Made by a program: the position numbers and the translations under genes. From Microvirga flavescens (lineage in GTDB: Bacteria > Pseudomonadota > Alphaproteobacteria > Rhizobiales > Beijerinckiaceae), in NCBI RefSeq assembly GCF_003290125.1, contig NZ_QMKH01000008.1:1-64000 (forward strand): a stretch of DNA of 64,000 nt, in the 5' to 3' direction. The notes below the pieces were generated by a model, which was not told where the DNA came from, did no database searches, and was given only the letters and a program-made list of their open reading frames with translations. Below, piece by piece: positions 1 to 10,811 of this stretch. Position 1 is the stretch's first letter. The number at the start of each line of letters is the position of its first letter.

Positions 1-375
1 CGACAAAACCGGCGCCGCACAGAAGACACCACCGCAGGCACGCGGGGAGCGGAAAGCAAGGTGGGCATAAGACGTCAGGAGCCCTGCGCGCGAAGGGGCA
101 TGATGGTGTTCCGCGGCATCACCAGCAGACAGCCATCGCAGTCTCCAGACACGCAGAATGCAGATCCCAACCTCTTACCTACGAGCGCAAGACAGGACCT
201 GATTTGACACGCTAAAAAGCAGCTTCGGTGGCCCTGCAAATGAGGGCGTCATTCCGAATCGAAAAATCCATCTTTGAACGACTGCGCCTTCTTTCGGGTT
301 AGCCGCGCGAGCGTGTCAGAATGCGTGAGAGTGTCATGACCGACATAGTGCGAATCGCCATCGAGCCGCCCTGCC
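1..375. other. Left-edge region without a supported gene
   Basis: I see no convincing coding region here. A minus-strand frame starting at 68 runs off the left edge, but it has no Shine-Dalgarno sequence and no recognisable protein. A 71-codon minus-strand frame at 249-464 overlaps the 3' end of the DUF2267 gene in another frame and has the arginine/serine-rich look of a shadow frame. No tRNA, terminator or long repeat was seen. Confidence 0.4.
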
Positions 376-822
376 CTATCCCTGCTGCTCCATGACCTTC
401 TGCGGCCAGAGCAGGCGGACTTCTTCAGGGAGGGCCTCGCGTATCTTTCTGGCCTGCCCCTCATCGAGATGTCGGTTCAGAACTTCGAAGACGGCCCTCG
501 CTGCATCGCTCGCTCCGACAGGGCGCGTCGCGCCGAGATTGACCACAAGACGATCGAAGAACTCTTCCTGGGTGCGATAGCGCTCCTGCGGGGCTGCGGC
601 GCGCCATTGATCGAAATAAAGCCCCCTCACCAGCATCGGCAGCTCCGCCGAGAGGTGGGCAGACAGTTCCATCGGAATCCGGTCGCGAATCGTCCGCAGG
701 ACGGCTCCGAGCACATGCCAGGCCACCTGCCTGTCCGGGCCGAGCTTCTCCATGATCTCGCTGAGCCAGGTGTTGGTGATGTGCAGCGTCTTGTCGAACA
801 CTTCGAGACCGGTCGCGCTCAT
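376..822 (-). CDS. DUF2267 family protein
   Basis: This 148-residue soluble protein has the DUF2267 pattern. An N-terminal segment FDKTLHITNTWLSEIMEKLG is followed by a helical repeat (WHVLGAVLRTIRDRIP, then LSAELPMLVRGLYFDQW) and a second copy of the same helical layout ending in LLWP. The family has no established biochemical role and is often found near stress or CBS-domain genes. I chose the start at 822 because an upstream frame extending to 900 lacks conservation, and GAGG lies six bases before this ATG. It is monocistronic and reads toward the left edge. Confidence 0.8.
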   Translation of the reverse strand: MSATGLEVFDKTLHITNTWLSEIMEKLGPDRQVAWHVLGAVLRTIRDRIPMELSAHLSAELPMLVRGLYFDQWRAAAPQERYRTQEEFFDRLVVNLGATRPVGASDAARAVFEVLNRHLDEGQARKIREALPEEVRLLWPQKVMEQQG

Positions 823-1078
823 GATGAACCTCGAGCTCTCACGCGCCCCCGGCGGATGAACCGCGCCAAGCCGAATCTGTTCCAGCCATACGCACAGCAC
901 TGCCGTCGCAAATCCGATTCGATTCTCCGGAAGAATCCGCTCCGGAATTGAGCCGGTAATTTTATACGGCCATCCAAACTTTCAGAAAGGCGAAGCCTGA
1001 CAGCCCTTTTTCGCAAAGGCGCAGAAGCACGCACCGTTCAAGGCACTGTCTGCAGGCTTAAATTTCCAGGAAGAAATT

Positions 1079-1154
<76 letters not shown>

Positions 1155-1238
1155 ACTCTGGTCCGCGGCGTTTGGGGCACCGCGGAAAGGGTCACCGCCG
1201 AAGCGGTGGCGTCTCTATAGTCGGGTCTGACGAGAGGT

Positions 1239-1616
1239 TCAAGCCTCTTCGTCGTCCTCGATATCACTATCGATCAGATCCGACACGTCATCGTTACCTT
1301 CCTCTTCTTCTTCAAGGAAAGTGTCGTCGGCGCTGTCGTCACCTACGTCGATATCGTCCTCGGATGGGATGTCCTTGTCCGCTTCGGCCGCCTCGACCTC
1401 GTCGAGGGAGACGAGTTCCGGACCCGTTGATTCGAGTTCGGTTTCGTCCTCGTCCTTGGTCGAGCGGGCGACCACAGGAGGAGCCACGCGCGCGAGGGCG
1501 ACAGCCTGAAAAACAGTGCCGCATTTCGGGCAGGTCGCGGGATCCTTGTTCAGGTCGTAGAATTTCGCGCCGCAGCTCATGCACTGGCGCTTCAAGCCGA
1601 GTTCCGGTTTGGCCAC
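1239..1616 (-). CDS. TIGR02300 (FYDLN acid) family protein
   Basis: The protein begins with the family signature AKPELGLKRQC and a four-cysteine zinc-ribbon-like head (CMSCGAKFYDLNKDPATCPKCG), then a linker, and ends in a very acidic tail rich in Asp and Glu over roughly the last 70 residues. The family is nearly restricted to alphaproteobacteria and has no proven function. I prefer the GTG start at 1616 because it reproduces the canonical Met-Ala-Lys-Pro-Glu-Leu-Gly N-terminus and has GAAGG eight bases upstream. An ATG at 1637 would add seven residues. It lies just downstream of tRNA-Ala, transcribed in the same direction. Confidence 0.88.
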   Translation of the reverse strand: MAKPELGLKRQCMSCGAKFYDLNKDPATCPKCGTVFQAVALARVAPPVVARSTKDEDETELESTGPELVSLDEVEAAEADKDIPSEDDIDVGDDSADDTFLEEEEEGNDDVSDLIDSDIEDDEEA

Positions 1617-1779
1617 GGTATTTGCCTTCGAAAACAAAAAAGTTGAGAGCGCTCCCCGTTAGTCGCGGGGAGATTGCTTGTCAAATACGAAATTGTGGCT
1701 CTTCTGCGGGTGTTCGGTTCCTCCGGGATGACGCCGCGAAAACCCCGTGTTAGGAGCCCTCCTAAAGTCCAAGGAATTC

Positions 1780-1879
1780 TAGAGAAAAATTCGATCATGC
1801 TGAATCGAGATTTTTCTCTAACTTTTTGATCTGCCGCATTTTCTTCACGAAAAGTGGTGTCCACTTTTCTTGAAAATGC
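1780..1879. repeat. Bipartite palindromic repeat, copy A (upstream of aroA)
   Basis: Two adjacent palindromes. The first (1780-1820) pairs AGAGAAAAAT-TCGAT with its complement around an 8-base loop. The second (1836-1879) has outer arms GCATTTTC/GAAAATGC and inner arms GAAAAGTGG/CCACTTTTC. The same two-hairpin layout with a conserved TGCCGCAT entry recurs at 33999-34098, and the second hairpin recurs at 39026-39070. It resembles intergenic palindromic repeats of Rhizobiales genomes. It ends about 20 bases before the aroA start. Confidence 0.75.
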
Positions 1880-1886
1880 TTCTTAA

Positions 1887-3248
<1,362 letters not shown>

Positions 3249-3255
3249 GCCACCC

Positions 3256-3879
3256 ATGATTATCGCCATCGACGGCCCCGCCGCATCGGGCAAGGGAACC
3301 CTCGGCAAGCGCCTGGCTGATCATTTCGGCCTGGCGCATCTCGATACCGGCCTGCTCTACAGGGCCGTTGCCCGCGCCCTCATCGACCAGGGAACGCCGC
3401 TCACGGACCGCGATGCCGCAACCTTGGCCGCGACGCGCCTTGATGCCGCGCACCTTGACGAAAGCCGCCTACGCGGCGCGGAAATGGGCGAAGCGGCTTC
3501 GGTGATTTCCGCCTATCAGCCCGTCCGGGATGCTCTTCTCGCCTTCCAGCGCCAATTCGCCGCGCAGGCCCCGGGAGCGGTGCTTGACGGGCGGGACATC
3601 GGCACGGTCGTGTGCCCGCACGCGGACGTGAAGCTGTTCATCACCGCCTCGCCGGAAGAGCGCGCGCGCCGTCGGCATAACGAGCTTCTCAAGCGGGGCG
3701 AGAACAACGCGTTCGAGACGATTCTGGCCGATATCCGCCGCCGCGACGAGCGGGATATCAGCCGCGCCACGGCTCCCTTGCGCGCCGCCGACGACGCGAT
3801 CACCCTCGATACGACCCACCTCGATGCGGATGCCTCTTTCGAGGCGGCGCTGAAGCTCGTCCTCACGAAGATTCGCTGA
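3256..3879 (+). CDS. cmk: (d)CMP kinase (cytidylate kinase)
   Basis: It phosphorylates CMP and dCMP with ATP. The protein begins MIIAIDGPAASGKGTLGKRL, containing the P-loop, then HLDTGLLYRAVA, LDGRDIGTVVCPHADVKLF and a C-terminal RRDERDISRATAPL motif, all typical of bacterial Cmk. The 207-residue length is normal. The start at 3256 was chosen because the P-loop begins directly there, and a longer frame would overlap aroA. In many bacteria rpsA follows cmk. Here a DUF1194 gene follows instead. Confidence 0.96.
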   Translation: MIIAIDGPAASGKGTLGKRLADHFGLAHLDTGLLYRAVARALIDQGTPLTDRDAATLAATRLDAAHLDESRLRGAEMGEAASVISAYQPVRDALLAFQRQFAAQAPGAVLDGRDIGTVVCPHADVKLFITASPEERARRRHNELLKRGENNAFETILADIRRRDERDISRATAPLRAADDAITLDTTHLDADASFEAALKLVLTKIR

Positions 3880-3951
3880 AGCCCGGCCTTGCCGCAACGG
3901 CAATTCCGACACACACTCAACAGAACCGCCTGACTCCGAAAGGGGAAAGCA

Positions 3952-4758
3952 ATGGTTCGGTTCGCACTCAAGTGTCTTGCCGTGGGGCTCTCTCTGGGCT
4001 TGAGCCCCTTGATCGCAGCCTCCCCTTCCTGGGCCGAGGTTGATGTCGATCTCGCCCTCGTCCTTGCCGTCGATATCTCCTATTCGATGGATACCGACGA
4101 GCAGGCTCTCCAGCGCGAGGGCTTCGCCGAAGCGTTCCGTTCTCCGCTCGTCCATGAAGCCATCCGCGACGGACTGACCGGGCGGATCGCCGTCACTTAC
4201 GTGGAATGGGCGGGCACGAACGACCAACAGGTCATCGTTCCCTGGACGATCCTCGACAATCCGGAAGGGCTGCTCGCCTTTTCGGAAAAGATCGCTTCGA
4301 CCCCGTTGCGCCGCGCACAGCGCACGTCGATCTCCAGCGCCATCGATTTCAGCGTGAAGCTTTTCGCGCTAAGCGGCGTCAACGCTGCAAGGCAGGTGAT
4401 CGACATCTCCGGCGACGGGCCGAACAATCAGGGCCGCGCCGTCACGGATGCCCGGGACGAGGCGAACGCCAAAGGCATCATCATCAACGGCCTGCCGCTG
4501 ATGATGCGCCAGCCCGGTTATCTCGATATCCCGAACCTCGACGCCTACTATAAGGACTGCGTGATCGGCGGCCCAGGTTCGTTCATGATTCCCGTGAAGG
4601 AGCGCGAACAATTCCCGCAGGCCATCAAGACCAAGATCCTGCTCGAGGTCGCCAACATCACGCCGCCCCAACCCGTGAAGCTTGAACGCATTCAGGACGC
4701 GCAGCGCCCAAGCTGCATGGCAGGCGAGCTGCAATGGCGCGAACGCTGGAACAATTGA
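3952..4758 (+). CDS. DUF1194 domain protein, VWA-like, secreted
   Basis: The first 28 residues form a Sec signal peptide ending near PSWA. The mature part begins with VDLALVLAVDISYSMD, which contains a DxSxS MIDAS-type metal site, followed by the DUF1194 features GRIAVTYVEWAG, RTSISSAIDFS, VIDISGDGPNN and LPLMMRQPG. The fold is von Willebrand A-like and probably binds a divalent metal and a protein partner in the periplasm. The ligand is unknown. An AAAGGGGAAAGCA ribosome site precedes the ATG. It may be cotranscribed with aroA-cmk (72-base gap). Confidence 0.9.
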   Translation: MVRFALKCLAVGLSLGLSPLIAASPSWAEVDVDLALVLAVDISYSMDTDEQALQREGFAEAFRSPLVHEAIRDGLTGRIAVTYVEWAGTNDQQVIVPWTILDNPEGLLAFSEKIASTPLRRAQRTSISSAIDFSVKLFALSGVNAARQVIDISGDGPNNQGRAVTDARDEANAKGIIINGLPLMMRQPGYLDIPNLDAYYKDCVIGGPGSFMIPVKEREQFPQAIKTKILLEVANITPPQPVKLERIQDAQRPSCMAGELQWRERWNN

Positions 4759-4842
4759 CTGGAAGACAGCCCGGCGCGGCCTTAACATAATGCCGCAACA
4801 AAAAGGGATAGGGCGGCGCGGCAAGCGGCGGCCCTAGGGGCT

Positions 4843-5217
4843 ATGACTCAACGGACTTTGGCGCTTGTCGCCCACGATGCCAAGAAGGCCGACATGGCGG
4901 ACTTCGTGGCGATGCACGAGAACGAGATCAGCCCTTTCACGCTCTTTGCGACGGGTACGACCGGCGGGCGCATCATGGAGCGATGCCCGGCCCTTTCCGT
5001 GACACGGCTGAAAAGCGGCCCTCTCGGCGGCGACCAGCAGATCGGCGCGATGATCGCGGAAGGGCGAATCGATGCCCTGTTCTTTTTCGTAGACCCGCTC
5101 TCCCCTCACCCGCACGATGTCGACGTGAAGGCGCTGATGCGCCTGGCGCTCGTCTACAACATCCCGATGGCGCTGAACCGCGCCACCGCCGAGCGGCTGA
5201 TCGGGACCTTCCGATAA
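4843..5217 (+). CDS. mgsA: Methylglyoxal synthase
   Basis: It converts dihydroxyacetone phosphate to methylglyoxal and phosphate, a bypass of lower glycolysis. This 124-residue protein shows [11 protein letters not shown] (His11, Asp12, Lys14), the phosphate-binding [28 protein letters not shown] with the catalytic-type aspartate near residue 64, and [20 protein letters not shown], all hallmarks of MgsA. The length is slightly shorter than in E. coli. Its stop codon abuts the stop of the convergent hrpB with no bases between them. Confidence 0.95.
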   Translation: MTQRTLALVAHDAKKADMADFVAMHENEISPFTLFATGTTGGRIMERCPALSVTRLKSGPLGGDQQIGAMIAEGRIDALFFFVDPLSPHPHDVDVKALMRLALVYNIPMALNRATAERLIGTFR

Positions 5218-7686
5218 TCACGTTCCGCGCGGCTTGGCGCGCCGCGTCGGCGGCGCGGAGAGCGGATCTTCCGGCCACGGATGCTTTGGATATTGCCCGC
5301 GCATGTCGGCGCGCACCGCCGCCCACGAGCCGCGCCAGAAGCCGGGAAGATCGCGTGTGATCTGGATCGGACGCTGCGCGGGCGAAAGCAGATGCAGCAC
5401 CAGCGGCGCGCGCCCCGCCGCGATGGTCGGGTGCTTGTCGAGGCCGAACAATTCCTGCACGCGCACGGCAAGAACCGGCCCCTCCTCCGCGCCGTAATCG
5501 ATGGCGATCTCGGAGCCCGTCGGCACCTCGATATGCGTCGGCGCTTCCGCATCGAGCCGCCGCTGCAAATTCCAAGGCAAGAGGCTTCTCAGCGCCTCGC
5601 TCAGAACGTCAGGCCCCATGTCGTTGAGGGATGTCTTGCCGACGAGATGGGGCGCGAGCCATTCCTCAGCCGTCGCAACCAAAGCCTCGCTGGAAAGATC
5701 GGGCCATTCCTCCCCTTCCGCGCGGCGCAGGAACATGACGCGTTCGCGCCATTGCGCCAGCGCTTTGGAGAACGGCCAAGCGTCAGCTCCAAGGCTTGCG
5801 AGCCCCGCTGCCAGAATGCGCGCGCTCTCCTCTGTCGCCTGCACGGACAGCGGGCGCTCATTCAACACCAGCGCACCATAACGACGAACGCCGCGTGCGC
5901 GCAGCGCCTTCGCCTGACGGTCGAAGGTGATTTCGTCGCGCTGCTCGATCGCGTCTCCATAATCGCCCTCGATCTCGGCAAGCGAAATCGGAGCGGCTGC
6001 CAGAATGCGAGCCGAAGCCGCGCCGCCTGTGATTTCCGCGATGGCGAGAAAAGGCTCGCGCGCGAGCCGCTCATGCGGCTCCAGCACCGCGCCGCGCCCG
6101 TTGGCCATGAGATATTCGCCAGGCTTGCCGCGCGCCTTGGCGATGCGGTCGGGATAGGCGAGCGCAAGAAGCGCGCCTGTCGAAAGCGCGCCGCTCTCGC
6201 GCGAAACACTTTCGCTCTCCTTGGCCCAGCCCTGCGCCATCCGCCGCATGTCCTCGGCTCGCTTGGAGCGTTCGCGGCGGAAGCGATCGACACGCTCCGT
6301 CAGATCGGCCGCATCGCCGCCAAGGCCACGTTCCACGAGAACGGCGGCAAGCTCCGCCACTGCGCGCGCCTGCCCATGCGCACCGGCGACAAGAACCATG
6401 CGGGCAAGACGCGGCGGCAGAGGCAGATTGCGCAGCCGCTGACCCGTTTCGGTGATGCGCCCGTTCTCATCGAGCGCGGAGAGTTGCTGCAACAGCGCCC
6501 GCGCCTCCTTCACCGCTGGCGCTGGCGGAGGATCGAGAAAGGCGAGCGTCACCGGATCGGTGACGCCCCACGCAGCGCAATCGAGAAGAAGCGGCGCGAG
6601 ATCGGCCGCGAGAATTTCGGGCCGCGCGAAAGCCTCCAGCGCGCCGGTCGCAGCTTCCTCCCACAGGCGGTAGCAGATGCCGGGCTCCGTGCGCCCCGCG
6701 CGTCCACGCCGTTGATCGGCAGCAGCGCGCGAAACGCGCACGGTTTCAAGACGGGTCAGGCCGATATCGGGCTCGTAGACCGGAATGCGCGCAAGGCCTG
6801 AATCGACCACGACGCGCACGCCCTCGATGGTCAGCGATGTTTCCGCGATGGAGGTTGCCAGAACAACCTTGCGGCGTCCGTGCTTGGCGGGGCTCACCGC
6901 AAGGTCCTGCTCCGCACGGTCCAGCGCGCCATAGAGCGGCGCGATATCGATGACGGGGTCACTGACGCGCTCCCGCAGCAGCGTTTCCACGCGGCGGATT
7001 TCCCCCTGCCCCGGCAGGAACACCAGAATAGAGCCGGGCTCCGCGCGAAGCGCGCGCGTTACCGCATCGGCCACCTGCTCCTCGATGCGCCGGTTCGGAT
7101 CGCGCCCGAGATAGCGTGTCTCGACGGGAAAGGCGCGGCCCTCCGATTCGATGACCGGTGCGTCGCTCAAGAGCTTCGCTACCCGCGCGCCGTCGAGGGT
7201 GGCGGACATGACGAGAAGACGAAGATCCTCGCGCAATCCACTCTGCGCATCGAGAGCAAGCGCAAGGCCGAGATCCGCATCAAGGGAGCGCTCGTGAAAC
7301 TCGTCGAAGAGAACGGCGGCGATGCCTTCAAGCGTCGGATCGTCGAGGATCATGCGGGCAAAGACGCCCTCGGTCACCACCTCGATGCGTGTCTTGCGGC
7401 TGATCTTGGAGCCGAGACGCACACGAAGGCCGATTGTTTCGCCGACGGCCTCGCCCAGCGTCTGCGCCATGCGATCCGCCGCAGCACGGGCAGCAAGACG
7501 CCTCGGCTCGAGGACGATGATCTTGCGCCCTTCGACCCACGGCTCATCGAGCAGCGCGAGCGGCACCCGCGTCGTCTTGCCCGCGCCGGGCGGAGCGACG
7601 AGAACCGCATTCGGACGCGCGCGCAGGCTCGCCGAAAGATCGGCGAGCACGGCATCGATGGGAAGGCTGGTGTCGAAAGCGCGCAT
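5218..7686 (-). CDS. hrpB: ATP-dependent helicase HrpB
   Basis: A DExH-box RNA helicase-like ATPase of 822 residues. Motif I is VAPPGAGKTTRVP, motif II is FDEFHERS, motif III is MSATLDG, and motif VI is QRRGRAGRTEPG. The helicase-associated domain and the HrpB-specific C-terminal region (WPFSKALAQWRERVMFLRR, then DYGAEEGPVLAVRVQELFGL and RDLPGFWRGSWAAVRADMRGQYP) are intact. Its physiological role is poorly defined. The frame extends upstream to 7854, but the Met at 7686 starts the usual N-terminus, so the extension was left out. Confidence 0.94.
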   Translation of the reverse strand: MRAFDTSLPIDAVLADLSASLRARPNAVLVAPPGAGKTTRVPLALLDEPWVEGRKIIVLEPRRLAARAAADRMAQTLGEAVGETIGLRVRLGSKISRKTRIEVVTEGVFARMILDDPTLEGIAAVLFDEFHERSLDADLGLALALDAQSGLREDLRLLVMSATLDGARVAKLLSDAPVIESEGRAFPVETRYLGRDPNRRIEEQVADAVTRALRAEPGSILVFLPGQGEIRRVETLLRERVSDPVIDIAPLYGALDRAEQDLAVSPAKHGRRKVVLATSIAETSLTIEGVRVVVDSGLARIPVYEPDIGLTRLETVRVSRAAADQRRGRAGRTEPGICYRLWEEAATGALEAFARPEILAADLAPLLLDCAAWGVTDPVTLAFLDPPPAPAVKEARALLQQLSALDENGRITETGQRLRNLPLPPRLARMVLVAGAHGQARAVAELAAVLVERGLGGDAADLTERVDRFRRERSKRAEDMRRMAQGWAKESESVSRESGALSTGALLALAYPDRIAKARGKPGEYLMANGRGAVLEPHERLAREPFLAIAEITGGAASARILAAAPISLAEIEGDYGDAIEQRDEITFDRQAKALRARGVRRYGALVLNERPLSVQATEESARILAAGLASLGADAWPFSKALAQWRERVMFLRRAEGEEWPDLSSEALVATAEEWLAPHLVGKTSLNDMGPDVLSEALRSLLPWNLQRRLDAEAPTHIEVPTGSEIAIDYGAEEGPVLAVRVQELFGLDKHPTIAAGRAPLVLHLLSPAQRPIQITRDLPGFWRGSWAAVRADMRGQYPKHPWPEDPLSAPPTRRAKPRGT

Positions 7687-7727
7687 GCTGCGTGATGGCT
7701 CATGCGCCGCACGAGCGCAAGCGGACC

Positions 7728-8342
7728 TTAGGCGGCAATTCCATAGTCGCGCAGCTCCGCCGCGAGGTCCGTCGCTTCGAGGCAATGGATGGCATGCATG
7801 CCGACAGCTCGCGCACCTTCCACATTCGCCTTGGAATCGTCGATGAAGACACAATCCTCAGCGACAAGGCCGTAGCGGCTCAGGAGCAGGTTGTAGATCG
7901 CGGGCTCTGGCTTCAAGAGCTGCTCGTCACCGGAGACGATGATGCCGTCGAAACCGGAAAGATACTCAAAGCGCTTCTGCGCCAGAACGAACTTCGGACT
8001 CGAGAAATTCGTGATGCAATAGTTGGGCACGCCCGTCTCGCGCAGGCGCTTGAGCACGGCGACGTTCTCCGCGATGTCGCCGGAAACCGTCTCCTCCCAA
8101 CGCTCATGAAACGCGCGGATCGGCGCCTCGTGATCGGGATGCTCGCGCACCAGAAGCGCCACGGCTTCCTCCCAGGAACGTCCGCGATCCTGCTCCGCAT
8201 TCCAGTCGTTGGTGCAGACGGACGAAAGAAACCATTCCATCCGGTCTTCGTCGTCGAAGATCTTGCGATAGAGATTGCGCGGGTCCCACCGCAAGAGGAC
8301 GTTGCCGACGTCAAACACGACGGTTGTTGGTTTCTGGCTCAT
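7728..8342 (-). CDS. HAD family phosphatase/hydrolase
   Basis: A haloacid-dehalogenase superfamily enzyme of 204 residues. Motif I is VVFDVGNVLLRWD, where the second Asp is replaced by Asn as in the YihX-like subgroup, motif II is CITNFSS, the motif III lysine is in LLKPEPAIY, and motif IV is CVFIDDSKANVEGA. This fits a cytoplasmic small-molecule phosphatase such as alpha-D-glucose-1-phosphate phosphatase (YihX-like), though the substrate cannot be read from sequence. It lies between maeB and hrpB on the same strand, 30 and 41 bases away. Confidence 0.88.
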   Translation of the reverse strand: MSQKPTTVVFDVGNVLLRWDPRNLYRKIFDDEDRMEWFLSSVCTNDWNAEQDRGRSWEEAVALLVREHPDHEAPIRAFHERWEETVSGDIAENVAVLKRLRETGVPNYCITNFSSPKFVLAQKRFEYLSGFDGIIVSGDEQLLKPEPAIYNLLLSRYGLVAEDCVFIDDSKANVEGARAVGMHAIHCLEATDLAAELRDYGIAA

Positions 8343-8372
8343 TCCTGCCCCCTCTTCTCTTTTGAATTCACA

Positions 8373-10661
8373 TCAGCCGCCGATGTTGAACGCCGCGAGC
8401 GCCGCCATGTTGACGATGTCCGCGTCCGTCGCACCGAGCGAGACGATCTGGACCGGCTTGTCGAGACCCACTGCCAGAGGGCCGAGCACCATCGCGCCAC
8501 CGAGTTCCTGAAGAACCTTGGTGGAGATGGCGGCCGAATGGATCGCCGGCATGACAAGCACGTTCGCGGGGCCGGTGAGGCGGCTGAACGGATATTGCGC
8601 CATCAGGTCGCGGTTGAGCGCGACGTCCGCTGACATTTCGCCGTCATATTCGAAATCGACGCGCATGTTGTCGAGAATGCGCACCGCTTCCTGAATCTTC
8701 TCCGAGCGCTCGGAACGAGGCTGGCCGAAGGTCGAGAACGAGAGCAATGCAACTCGCGGCTCGTAGCCGAGACGCCGCGTCACGCCCGCCGCCTCGATGG
8801 CGATTTCAGCAAGCTCCTGCGCATTGGGCATTTCGTGGATCGCCGTATCCGCGACAACGACCGTGCGGCCTCGCGCAAGGCAGATCGACAAGCCGATGAC
8901 GCGGTGGCCGGGCTTCGCATCGATGACGCGGCGCACATCGCTCAACGCGGTCGAGTAATTGCGCGTCACGCCCGTCACCATCGCATCCGCATCACCGAGC
9001 GCCACCATCGACGCGGCAAAGTGATTACGGTCCTGATTGACGAGGCGTTGGCAATCACGGAACAGGAAGCCGCTGCGCTGGAGGCGCTCATAGAGGAATT
9101 GCGCGTAGGTCGCGTTGCGGTGCGAAAGCCGCGCGTTGTGAATTTCGATTCCCTCGCGCCCCGCAAGCTCGATGCCCGCGAAGGTCGCCGTTTCCTGAAT
9201 GCGGTCTTCGCGCCCGACCAGGATAGCCGTGCCGAGGCCCTGGTTCACGAAGGAAATGGCGGCGCGGATGACCTGTTCTTCCTCGCCCTCCGCGAACACG
9301 ACGCGCTTCGGGAACTTGCGCACGCGCTCGAAAATGCGGTTGAGCGTTCCAGCAACGGGATCGAGCCTTGCGGAGAGCTGCGCCTTGTAGGCGCGCATGT
9401 CGACGATGGGACGGCGCGCGACGCCCGTATCCATCGCCGATTGCGCCACCGCCGGCGGCACGGTGTGGATGAGGCGCGGATCGAACGGAACGGGGATGAT
9501 GTAATCGCGCCCGAAGCGCGGGCGCGAGCCTTGGTAAGCTGCGGCGACCTCGTCCGGCACGTCCTCGCGGGCCAGTTCCGCGAGCGCCTGCGCGGCGGCG
9601 ATCTTCATCTCCATATTGATGGTGGTCGCCTGCACGTCGAGCGCGCCGCGGAAGATGTAGGGGAAGCCGAGAACGTTGTTGACCTGGTTCGGATAATCCG
9701 AGCGGCCCGTCGCGATGATCACGTCGTCGCGAATATGCGCGACCTCCTCTGGCGTGATTTCCGGATCGGGATTGGCCATCGCGAAGATGATCGGGTGCGG
9801 CGCCATCGAGCGGATCATGTCGTCGGTGAACGCGCCTTTCGCGGAAAGGCCGAACACGGCGTCGGCACCTTTAAGCGCATCGGCGAGCGTGCGGGCATCC
9901 GTCTCCACCGCGTGGGCCGACTTCCACTGATTCATGCCCTCGACGCGGCCGCGATAAACCACACCCTTGGTGTCACAGAGAATGACGTTCTCGGGCGTGA
10001 AGCCCATCGCCTTGAGAAGCTCGGTACAGGCGATGCCCGCCGCACCCGCGCCGTTCACCACGAGCTTGGTCTTCTTCATGTCGCGCCCGGTCAGGTGCAG
10101 CGCGTTGATCATGCCGGCGGCGGCGATGATGGCCGTGCCGTGCTGATCGTCATGGAAGACGGGAATGTCCATCAGCTCCCGCAGGCGCTCCTCGATGATG
10201 AAGCACTCGGGAGCCTTGATATCCTCAAGGTTGATGCCGCCAAAGGAGGGGCCGAGATAGCGCACGCTGTTGATGAACGCCTCCGGATCCTCCGTATCGA
10301 CCTCGAGATCGATGGAATCCACGTCCGCGAAGCGCTTGAAGAGGACGGCCTTGCCCTCCATCACGGGCTTGGAGGCCAAGGCGCCGAGATTGCCGAGGCC
10401 GAGAATGGCGGTGCCGTTCGAGATCACCGCAACCATGTTGGAGCGGGCGGTGTAATCGAAGGCGAGCGAGGGGTTCTCGGCAATCGCCTTCACCGGCACG
10501 GCGACGCCCGGCGAATAGGCGAGAGAAAGGTCGCGCTGGGTCGCCATCGGCTTGGTGGGGACCACCTCGAGCTTGCCGGGACGCCCCTGCGAATGGAACT
10601 GCAGAGCCTCCTGGTCGGTGAAGGTCGGGCGGCTGCGGCGGTTTTGAGGCTTATCGTTCAT
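8373..10661 (-). CDS. maeB: NADP-dependent malic enzyme with phosphotransacetylase-like domain
   Basis: It decarboxylates malate to pyruvate, producing NADPH. The 762-residue protein has the two-part MaeB layout. The N-terminal malic enzyme half shows [54 protein letters not shown] and [12 protein letters not shown]. The C-terminal half (from about residue 440, [16 protein letters not shown]) resembles phosphate acetyltransferase, with a regulatory rather than catalytic role in studied homologues. It is divergent from mutS with about 150 bases between the starts. Confidence 0.96.
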   Translation of the reverse strand: MNDKPQNRRSRPTFTDQEALQFHSQGRPGKLEVVPTKPMATQRDLSLAYSPGVAVPVKAIAENPSLAFDYTARSNMVAVISNGTAILGLGNLGALASKPVMEGKAVLFKRFADVDSIDLEVDTEDPEAFINSVRYLGPSFGGINLEDIKAPECFIIEERLRELMDIPVFHDDQHGTAIIAAAGMINALHLTGRDMKKTKLVVNGAGAAGIACTELLKAMGFTPENVILCDTKGVVYRGRVEGMNQWKSAHAVETDARTLADALKGADAVFGLSAKGAFTDDMIRSMAPHPIIFAMANPDPEITPEEVAHIRDDVIIATGRSDYPNQVNNVLGFPYIFRGALDVQATTINMEMKIAAAQALAELAREDVPDEVAAAYQGSRPRFGRDYIIPVPFDPRLIHTVPPAVAQSAMDTGVARRPIVDMRAYKAQLSARLDPVAGTLNRIFERVRKFPKRVVFAEGEEEQVIRAAISFVNQGLGTAILVGREDRIQETATFAGIELAGREGIEIHNARLSHRNATYAQFLYERLQRSGFLFRDCQRLVNQDRNHFAASMVALGDADAMVTGVTRNYSTALSDVRRVIDAKPGHRVIGLSICLARGRTVVVADTAIHEMPNAQELAEIAIEAAGVTRRLGYEPRVALLSFSTFGQPRSERSEKIQEAVRILDNMRVDFEYDGEMSADVALNRDLMAQYPFSRLTGPANVLVMPAIHSAAISTKVLQELGGAMVLGPLAVGLDKPVQIVSLGATDADIVNMAALAAFNIGG

Positions 10662-10811
10662 TTATAAACCAAGCTCTTGCTGGCGTTTCCTGAGGCGGGC
10701 AGCGACCTTAATGCACGGAGAGGGCTTTCCTCAAGACTTGTCCACATCCCCGCTCATCGCGCAGCCCTGGGACGGGGTGAAAGGCTGGGCGGGCTTTGCT
10801 AGAAAGGGGAC